Source: Euperipatoides rowelli
Lineage: Eukaryota > Onychophora > Udeonychophora > Euonychophora > Peripatopsidae
Assembly: GCA_003024985.2 (NCBI GenBank)
Contig: PXIH01S0002447.1
DNA length: 14,988 nt
Strand: one strand, 5' to 3'
In this document: piece by piece, positions 8,968-14,988 of the stretch
Numbering within the stretch: the stretch's first letter is position 1
Layout: each line of letters starts with the position of its first letter
The notes under the pieces: model-generated
What the model was told of the DNA's origin: nothing
What the model saw: the letters and a program-made list of their open reading frames with translations, nothing else
The model's database searches: none
Translations under genes and position numbers: made by a program

Positions 8968-8984
8968 GGAGTAGAAAGGGTTAA
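8968..8984 (-). repeat. Third copy of the CCCTTTC-type terminus
   Basis: GGAGTAGAAAGGGTTAA matches the right end at 8601-8617 with two differences and has the same orientation and the same flanking TTAA. Its partner end is not obvious. It suggests a second, overlapping or truncated member of the same element family within 400 bases. Confidence 0.45.
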
Positions 8985-9115
8985 TACTTTAAGTGTAAAA
9001 TCGTACAGTATATTATAAATTCATAGGAAACTAAATTCTTAAAATAAAATTTTGGGAGTATTGGCTTTTTAAATATAGATTTGCTGATACAAAACAAATT
9101 TTTTGTCCATAATTC

Positions 9116-9280
9116 ATATCACTAACATTTTAACAAGAATTCTGATGGGTAAGGAGTGGAAGTATTTAGTAATCTTTACAAATAAAATCTGGAAATAATT
9201 AATATCGCTAGCATTTTAACAAGACATTTTTGTAGTGGAGGGAGGAGAAAAAATTTATTTAGTATTGGTAAATATTTTAT
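9116..9280. repeat. 86-bp diverged tandem duplication
   Basis: ATATCACTAACATTTTAACAAGA begins at 9116, and ATATCGCTAGCATTTTAACAAGA begins 86 bases later at 9202. Similarity continues through a G-rich middle (GGAGTGGAAG against GGAGGGAGGAGAAAA), TATTTAGTA(A/T)T and an AATAAA/TTTATT-like end. It is an old local duplication with no coding potential. Confidence 0.65.
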
Positions 9281-9328
9281 TTATTTTCAAAATTTTGTAA
9301 GATTCAAAGTATCCTACAGTTAAAAATA

Positions 9329-9350
9329 TTAAATTTTTGACACCATCCCT
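9329..9350 (-). repeat. Right copy of the AGGGATGGTGTCAAAA inverted repeat
   Basis: This is the inverted partner of 6099-6119. Read on the minus strand it gives the same 16-base word, then one additional A and TTTAA. Confidence 0.45.
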
Positions 9351-9359
9351 ATCCTGTGA

Positions 9360-10016
9360 ATATTTTATTGTTCTAAACAGTATTTTTTTCCTGCCAAAAT
9401 GAAATTTACTTTCACAAATAATAAATATTATTTAAAAAATATATATTCAGATTAACTAAACAGCAGGACACTTGATTTATTCTTGTATTATTTATTGGAA
9501 TTTATAATTAAAAGAATTAGTCTGAAGTTAGAAAAGCATTAATTAAGAAAACATAAATGAATAACAATGTATCATAAGAAATAAACTGACATTTGTGTTC
9601 TTTCTTCAGTTTTAATTATTGTTTTTACATAATTTTTTTTTCCAGAATTTTTCTTGATAAGACATTATAAAAGCAAATAAGAAAAATTTTTTTCTTTTTT
9701 TAAAAAATTGGTGCTGAAATCAAGTGGAATCTGGAAAATATATCCAAAACAAAACATTTTTATTAACACTACTATAATCTGCTAAAAAATCTACTCTTTC
9801 ATTTACAAGATCACATATTGTTTGATATGAAGCAAAATGTATTTTTAGACAAATGCCTTATCAAAGTTTTTTTCCTTTATATGTATTTTTTTAAAAAAAA
9901 AATAACCCTCTTAAAGAGGATTCTCCAAAATAACATGCCCATATAATATAGCGTCCATTTAATAGAATTCACAACTCAAAATAACTTATCAATGTATTGA
10001 AAAATATTTGGGATAA
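9360..10016. other. Non-coding stretch beyond the ILVBL 3' end
   Basis: No gene was found. It is AT-rich, with many homopolymer runs. It lies just downstream of the proposed ILVBL poly(A) site on the minus strand, so it is probably intergenic. Confidence 0.5.
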
Positions 10017-10022
10017 TTTATT
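10017..10022 (-). terminator. ILVBL: Candidate ILVBL poly(A) signal (AATAAA)
   Basis: Read on the minus strand, this is the first canonical AATAAA I find downstream of the ILVBL stop codon, 273 bases after it. It would give a 3' UTR of about 300 bases. Use of the site is inferred, since AATAAA is common at this base composition. Confidence 0.4.
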
Positions 10023-10191
10023 ATTTTTACATTTTTATAAAAAATCTATTTCCTTTTTCATTAATAAATACTGGTAGCAAAATAAATTAAGATGAAAGTG
10101 AATATAACAATAATTATAAAAAGCTATTAAAAAATTAATACATAATGATTAATGAATGAGCATTACAAAATGATTTAACAAAATATATATA

Positions 10192-10223
10192 TATTGTATA
10201 CAGTGTATACACTGTATACAATA
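10192..10223. repeat. 32-bp perfect palindrome in the ILVBL 3' UTR
   Basis: Sixteen-base arms are exactly self-complementary around the point between 10207 and 10208. The word TGTATAC is reiterated within it (core ACAGTGTATACACTGT), and an AT run sits alongside. In DNA it could extrude a cruciform, and in the ILVBL transcript it could form a long hairpin, because it lies between the stop codon and the proposed poly(A) signal. I could find no family assignment. Confidence 0.9.
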
Positions 10224-10295
10224 ATTATTTTCTGCCTGCCCTAATAATTTACAATCTCTAAGCAGAAAATCTAAATGATTAATCAATCAGCAACC

Positions 10296-10481
10296 TTAAA
10301 CAGAAATACTTCCTTCTCTGAAGCTGGTTCGTCCAATAAGAGCATTAATAAGTACACTCTGTCCATTGTTACATTCTTTTTGAGCTTCCTGTAAAATTTT
10401 AGTCAAGTTTTTTTCTGAATCCCGATCAACCTTGAAGCCTTTTCCTCCATAGCCCTGGGCGACAATATGGTAATCGGAGTA
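10296..10481 (-). CDS. ILVBL: ILVBL/HACL2 last coding exon (C-terminal 61 residues)
   Basis: Read on the minus strand, TATATACAG is an acceptor followed by an open frame of 61 codons and a TAA at 10298-10296. It reads YSDYHIVAQGYGGKGFKVD, then EKNLTKILQEAQKECNNG, QSVLINALIGRT and SFREGSISV. The run DYH..A...G..GF, the AQ..C..G segment and the final IGRT.FR.GSI.V ending are characteristic of the C-terminus of animal ILVBL (HACL2). That protein is an endoplasmic-reticulum thiamine-diphosphate enzyme which cleaves 2-hydroxyacyl-CoA to an aldehyde one carbon shorter plus formyl-CoA (fatty-acid alpha-oxidation, phytosphingosine breakdown). The segment is the end of the ThDP pyrophosphate-binding domain. 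The intron before it is phase 0, so the exon joins seamlessly to the one at 14313-14411 (…GLE|YSDYH…), leaving no room for a missing exon. No frame damage is seen; the gene looks functional. Confidence 0.93.
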   Translation of the reverse strand, partial: YSDYHIVAQGYGGKGFKVDRDSEKNLTKILQEAQKECNNGQSVLINALIGRTSFREGSISV

Positions 10482-11208
10482 CTGTATATAAAAAAAAAAT
10501 TATTTAGAAAATAGAATGGTGACAACTATTGAAAATTGTAATTAAAACCACTATTTTGTATCCATCTAGATATTTACATGCACAGTTACAGTATGCAAGA
10601 CTTTCACCTACCTAAGGTCCAAGTTTAAACCCTGCTTCCAGTTAAAGTTTAAACAATATAATTGAAAATGATTTTTTTAAAAAACTAATTTTTCGGACCA
10701 TATGAAGGCTATGAAACTGAAGATTTGATTTGGAAAATGTAAGAACCTTAGAATAATGAAACCGATATTAAATAAAAATAATGTAAAAATGAAAATTGTC
10801 ATTCACAGAATAATGTAATATAGAAAGTGTGTCTTATTAAACTCACTGGTTAATCGCATACGGTACTAATAATAATTTAAACCCTACCTTAATAGAACCA
10901 ATGATTATTAAATGGATTTAGATGAAATTGCGTGTTATTTGTTTTATATAAATGAATTTATAAGCCACTATGAGGATTAAAAGCAATAATTGTAAATTGC
11001 AAAAACTACTAATAGCTTAGAAAAACTAAGAAATAAGTAATTCATTAAAACACAAGAGATTAATGTATAAATATAAGACATAACGAGCTTTGAAAACTTT
11101 GCAAGTATCTTAAAAATAAGAACTAAACTACCATCTACAAAAAGTTAATTATCAAATAAAAGTGAACATAACAGACTTTATATTACCTTCTTCAAACTTA
11201 TTACATTT

Positions 11209-11244
11209 CAATCAGCGGATTGAAATTTCCAAACATTGGAAATT
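11209..11244. repeat. Two adjacent hairpins
   Basis: CAATC-AGCG-GATTG at 11209-11222 is followed directly by AATTTCCAA-ACA-TTGGAAATT at 11224-11244, a perfect nine-base stem with a three-base loop. Both lie inside the ILVBL intron. The second is unlikely to arise by chance at any given position, though not remarkable for a window this size. Confidence 0.6.
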
Positions 11245-12338
11245 GTTTACGTTCTTAAATATCGTCAACAAGCATGGCTACTCCATCCTGAGTTGCTCAG
11301 GTAATCAATCTTCTCTAGATAAAAGGGCTACCAAAAAGTACCAACTAAAGTATAATTAGCCTCTTATTTTCCATTGGTCTAAAAATATTGGCCAGATAAT
11401 TGTTCCTTCAATTTTTTTTTCACACCTGTGATACTATAAAAAGATTTACAGAACTTGATTTACACCTAATGTTCCAGCAGCACATAAGATACATAGTTTC
11501 CAATAGTAACCAGTGCAGGCTGGTATCTTTAGTGCCAGCCATTTGTTTATAACATATAATTTCCAACAAGGTTCTTGAGCTTTACTAAGAAGCTGATATA
11601 CAATTGCCAAGTATATGCCTTAGTCTTCATATTATCCAGGACATAAAAATTTTCATTTCTAGAAAACATCATAAGTGACCATATACTATGTATTTTTTAA
11701 TGGAATATGTTATTGAATCATATTAAATAAATGTTTTGTATGATGAATTTGTTTTAACGAGTTGTTTTCTTAAGCATTTCATTTAATTAAGGGTATTTAT
11801 CAACAAGATACAGTATATTGAGCTTAGGAAGTGGAAAGCCCCTTCTAATTATTTCAACTTTATTTATTTAAAAGGACCAGAATTCGCCTCCAATAGCTTC
11901 TGTAATCAATAAATCCAGCTCAATTATAACCACTTTAATTTTATATGCAGGATCTAGTTTAGTTTTGCTCATAACTTTGCTGTGCAATTTAGTCTTCCTA
12001 TGACAGCATCAGTCGGTTATAAGAAGCAAAACAGCAAAATCTCATTGAAATCGCTGATAGAGGAATCACAATTTTCACTTAAGACTCTAAAATGAATCCA
12101 ATAGGCCTACATACTAAAATTTTATATTTAATTTTTTTTTTTAAATTTCTATGTTAAATAAATTTTTTTTACTGCATTTGAATTGATAATTTTTTTTAAA
12201 AACAAAGACATAAACTGAAATTTTTTTTAAATAATCAATTGAAACTTATAAAGATAAATGTGCTGTACAAAGGGTACATACAGTATTAATTGAACGTCTG
12301 TTTCTCTTTATAAGACATGTAATAAAAATAATAACTTT

Positions 12339-12622
12339 GGCTCTACTAAATGAATGCTGCTTTATTTTTTTTTCTCTCCCCAATATAAAGAAGAAAACTT
12401 TATCGCTACGATTTATTTAGGAAAAATTATTGAAAGAAGTCTAGACATGGAATAAAAAATGTTTTTTAATAAGAAAATAGATTGCGGTAGGCTACACTAA
12501 ATGAATGCTAGGTCATTTTTTCCCTCCACAATAAAGAGAACAAAACTTACCTATGATTAGGACAAATGATTGGAAGAGAACCAAAAATGTTTTTCTTTAT
12601 ATAAAATGTCACTTTTTCCAAA
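12339..12622. repeat. 151-bp-period tandem duplication beside the retrotransposon relic
   Basis: Copy A (about 12339-12489) and copy B (about 12490-12622) share, in the same order, GGCT..ACTAAATGAATGCT, a T-rich then CTC(C)-containing block, AATA(A)AGA, ACTTA..TA.GAT, TTAGGA..AAAT.ATTG, AAAATGTTTTT and an AT-rich end. Copy B directly adjoins the readable end of the retrotransposon relic (12656). The duplicated unit is therefore probably part of, or was carried by, that element. Divergence is considerable, so the event is old. Confidence 0.65.
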
Positions 12623-12655
12623 CTAAGACGACTTCCAATCATCGCATGAAGACAA

Positions 12656-13797
12656 GGCCACTTGTAAAAAGTAATCATCCAAAAAGTTAGCCATTATTTC
12701 TGGCTCTTTAATAAGCGAACCTTCTTTCTAGTCTGTTTTATTCCTAAGTCACTTTTCATTATTTTCCTAAACTTCTTTGATTTTGTTATACGGTTTTAGA
12801 ATTACAGTATATTATCGCAATTTCTTTGCTGCAAATAAAACCTTATTATAAATGTATTTATATATTTTAAAATATAGATTAAAACTAGGAGTACTATCAA
12901 ACTTTTTTTTAATACATATCTTAAAATCACTTCTTGAGGACTTGATTCTCAATGTAATCCAAGCTTTGGAAACCTTTCTCTTACTGGTCAATACCACTCC
13001 AATAGGAAAGTTTCACCTCATAATGAGTTAAAGATTAAAAAAAAAAAAACATTATACTTTTCATCTACTGAGTTTTTAATCAGAACCACATTGGGCCATG
13101 ATTCATCCTTTATGCATTTCTTAAATTTGTTTAAATTACTAATTATTAAAATGTTTTCTATGGAATTTCATTTTTGGACAATTTAATGAGAAATTATTTA
13201 CTTTTAATAGTTGACCATGGTGATCAGAGACACCAAGTGTTAAACTGCAGAACTTTGCATTATTCAGTCTCAAAATTTGTTATAACATGGACAATTCTAG
13301 ACAAAGAACCTGCATATTCTTATAATTCCTCAGGAGACACACAAAGTATTGACTAATTTTACTATTCCATTTAGTTTCATTAAAATCTATACAAATAAAT
13401 ACATTTAAATAGCTTATGTCATATAAAAAATTTCGAAAATACATGTACATTTACTGTATATCTTCACTTGAGATCTACATTACATTATAAACACAAAATG
13501 AATACTCTATTAAATTATTAACTTCAATGCATATCATTTCTAAGTACATCGCTATATTCAAGTCAGAAAAATAGTCAATATTTTCAAAAACATCATCATC
13601 TTTGACATAAATACATAGGCCCCAATTTTGATACACATTATGACAATAAGCAGCAGCCAAAACATAACCAGGGATCACAATGTTTTTTATTTCATCATTT
13701 GAGCATCACAAGGTTCACTAAGGCACATGACAAAAACAACGTTTATATCTTCTAATGCAATTTCTAGCGTTAAACTTTTATTTTGATGAACCAACCA
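12656..13797 (-). mobile_element. Non-LTR (LINE-type) retrotransposon relic: endonuclease, linker, pre-RT region
   Basis: Minus-strand frames between about 13797 and 12656 spell out, in the correct order, a LINE ORF2 that has lost its reading frame several times. First comes the start of the apurinic-type endonuclease: HQNKSLTLEIALEDIN, then VVFVMCLSEP in place of the family's (I)CLSETW. After a frameshift come NDEIKNIVIPGYVLAAAYC and LCIYVKDD. Then comes CIDFNETKW (13366-13394), a relic of the catalytic GDFN with G changed to I. Next is GVSDHHGQLLKV, with the catalytic SDHH intact at 13217-13228. The linker follows as FKKCIKDESWPNVV, DEKYNVFF, KAWITLRIKSS and LFAAKK. Last is GSLIKEPEIMANFLDDYFLQVA minus its final residues (12656-12721), the segment that precedes the reverse transcriptase. 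RT core motifs were not found, so the element is 3'-truncated or decayed beyond reading. The layout resembles CR1/Jockey-type elements; the clade is not proven. Confidence 0.88.
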
Positions 13798-14312
13798 TAA
13801 ATTTTATATTTCTGAATTACTGTATTCTCTATTAGAACCTGCAAAGATGTTTGTGTTAACTAAGTCAGGATGTGATGTTTGTTGCTATGCATTTAATTTT
13901 TTATTGCATTTAATTTCTCTACCATAACATGAGTAGCAGATAATAGAATTTAAAGTACTATATATTAAAAGGCTGCAATTTTTTTTTTCAAAGTGCGATA
14001 TTTAATTTGTTGATTGCCGCATAACATGGTGTTGTTTTTATAACTTCACTGGAAGTGGTGGTCAAGGCATGAAAAAGAAAGGAAAACAAAACATTGGTTT
14101 ATTATTTTCATTCAAACCATCTACTGTATATTCCCATCTCACATGTCAATTTGAATGTCTACTTAATTTAAAGACAATTAAGAACCTACACGTTTAAGTG
14201 TTGACTAAATTTTTCATATGGTCCTAACAAACCTAAGTGGGCTTGCGATGTAATAGTAAAATAAATAGCTCCATATTATTTAATAAAATAATAATTTAAA
14301 TAAACATCTAAC
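13798..14312. other. ILVBL intron upstream of the retrotransposon relic
   Basis: No coding sequence or clear repeat is visible between the start of the recognisable endonuclease and the ILVBL donor site. The 5' part of the retrotransposon (ORF1, 5' UTR) is not recognisable here, so the insertion boundary cannot be placed. TACTGTA heptamers lie at 13818 and 14122. Confidence 0.45.
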
Positions 14313-14411
14313 CTCTAAGCCGCAGGCGGTGTTCAATCCTAACAATGGTACTTGATCTCTTGAGATTTGTGTCCAGCCCGCATCATTACCAATAATTGAT
14401 ATTATAGGAGT
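14313..14411 (-). CDS. ILVBL: ILVBL/HACL2 internal exon (ThDP/Mg-binding Asn segment)
   Basis: Read on the minus strand, a T9 tract ending in AG (14413-14412) is followed by 33 codons and a GT donor (GAG|GTTAGA). It encodes [27 protein letters not shown] and [20 protein letters not shown] is the signature of animal ILVBL. The Asn of GND (residue 9) is the distal residue of the ThDP motif GDG-X(about 25-28)-N, which binds the cofactor's Mg ion. The GDG half must lie on the preceding exon, right of the window. Both splice boundaries are phase 0, and the exon joins in frame to 10296-10481. Together the two exons give the last 94 residues of a protein that is about 630 residues in human. No disabling change is visible. 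Confidence 0.94.
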
Positions 14412-14988
14412 CTAAAAAAAAATTAAATGATACCCATTATCTTGATAACATATCTTTAAGAATATAAGAATTATTTTTAATCCCTGTAAATATGAAGAGA
14501 AATAAAAAAACTTAAGAAATATTTTTATCTGAACTTTCCAAAGAATGGATAATTTTTAATGTATTCTATACATTATTTTATTTGTAACAATTTTTGTATT
14601 TTTCTTTTACACATTCCTGTACATAAAATGTGAAAAAAAAATTTAGATAAGCTAATTTTTAATTTAATTTCTAATCATAGTATGAAGATAATAAAATTCA
14701 TCTAAGAACAATTTTGTTGCTCCACATACTGTAAGTCTAATATCCCAATTTAGTTATTTCTAATGCAGATCTATTAAAAAGTAAGGAATCCTCATTATGC
14801 TAGTATGTTAATAAAAGAAGTAAATAAGCATCATAACATTCATATTCATGTTTTAAATGTAACCATTTATTTGCTTTGAACTGCTCGCTTAAAGATGTCA
14901 TTAAAATAAAAAGCCTTGTTAGACTAGGGATCCCATATTTATATCGAGGAAATTCTGGACACATTTGTAGCTAACAAATTTGAGGACC
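14412..14988 (-). other. ILVBL: ILVBL intron running off the window
   Basis: No further ILVBL exon is found: the expected GDG-containing segment cannot be read in any minus-strand frame. The gene therefore continues beyond the right edge. The sequence is AT-rich, with one TACTGTA at 14727-14733 and no recognised repeat. Confidence 0.7.

Larger units (their letters stand above)
10482..14312 (-). other. ILVBL: ILVBL last intron (3.8 kb, phase 0)
   Basis: On the minus strand the donor is GAG|GTTAGA at 14312 and the acceptor is a T-rich tract ending in ATATACAG at 10482. The flanking protein sequence is continuous, so this is one intron. It carries a large non-LTR retrotransposon relic (12656-13797), a 151-bp-period duplication and several hairpins. 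Outside these I see nothing that looks like a gene. Open stretches at 11162-11359 and 13174-13356 on the plus strand match no family; the second lies antisense to the retrotransposon relic. Confidence 0.85.

Noticed and set aside
11162-11359. Plus-strand open frame of 65 codons in the ILVBL intron
   Set aside because: No recognisable domain; it contains the two hairpins; antisense to a well-supported gene. A GT donor-like CAG|GTAATC within it was considered, but nothing joins to it.
11518-11540. GGCTGG…CCAGCC six-base hairpin
   Set aside because: Short stem with an eleven-base loop; expected by chance and with no context.
11446-11619. Minus-strand open stretch of about 57 codons with aromatic-rich peptide
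   Set aside because: It looked like possible transposon coding sequence, but no motif order could be matched, and open stretches this long are expected by chance in the window.
13174-13356. Plus-strand open frame of 60 codons
   Set aside because: It is the antisense shadow of the retrotransposon endonuclease (SDHH and DFN segments) on the minus strand.
1-14988. CRISPR arrays, rRNA, operons or a defence-type gene cluster
   Set aside because: No regularly spaced repeats, no rRNA-like sequence and no adjacent coding frames. The window is animal intron and intergenic DNA.

Overview
This is an AT-rich, intron-dominated stretch of an animal (metazoan) nuclear genome. It has no long open reading frame, no operon-like structure, and no rRNA or CRISPR. 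Long homopolymer tracts, GT...AG introns with T-rich acceptors, and decayed fragments of eukaryotic retrotransposons all point to an animal. The one gene I can name is the animal form of ILVBL (HACL2, acetolactate synthase-like protein). The species cannot be fixed from the sequence; a marine or arthropod-like invertebrate is only a guess.

Layout. (1) Positions 1-1750 are intergenic or intronic: a near-perfect palindrome (124-146), a degenerate GTTAA-rich tandem array (about 560-766) and, on the plus strand, a decayed Ty3/Gypsy RNase H fragment (1139-1303). (2) A short plus-strand terminal coding exon (1753-1844) has a strong poly-T acceptor and its own stop; its gene lies mostly left of the window and I do not recognise it. 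A GC- and CpG-richer segment at 3286-3416 could be a second, alternative terminal exon with the same intron phase. (3) From 3420 to 10000 I find no supportable gene. This part holds G/C homopolymers, a decayed tRNA-like Pol III unit (6678-6763), a tandem/hairpin block (7592-7684), short elements whose ends look like TTAA-CCCTTTC (8367-8984) and an 86-bp tandem duplication (9116-9280). (4) From about 10017 to the right edge is the 3' end of the minus-strand ILVBL/HACL2 gene: a poly(A) signal, a 3' UTR with a 32-bp perfect palindrome, the last coding exon (10296-10481), a 3.8-kb intron, the penultimate exon in view (14313-14411), and the start of another intron running off the window.

The 3.8-kb ILVBL intron holds the largest mobile-element remnant, a non-LTR retrotransposon in the same orientation as the gene (about 12656-13797). 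The endonuclease domain, the linker and the segment leading into the reverse transcriptase are still readable across several frameshifts and stops, including a CIDFN relic of GDFN and an intact SDHH. Downstream of it is a 151-bp-period tandem duplication.

The most unusual window-wide pattern is the 7-mer TACTGTA/TACAGTA. I counted 24 copies by eye, against roughly 3-4 expected from base composition. No novel defence or other multi-gene system is visible.
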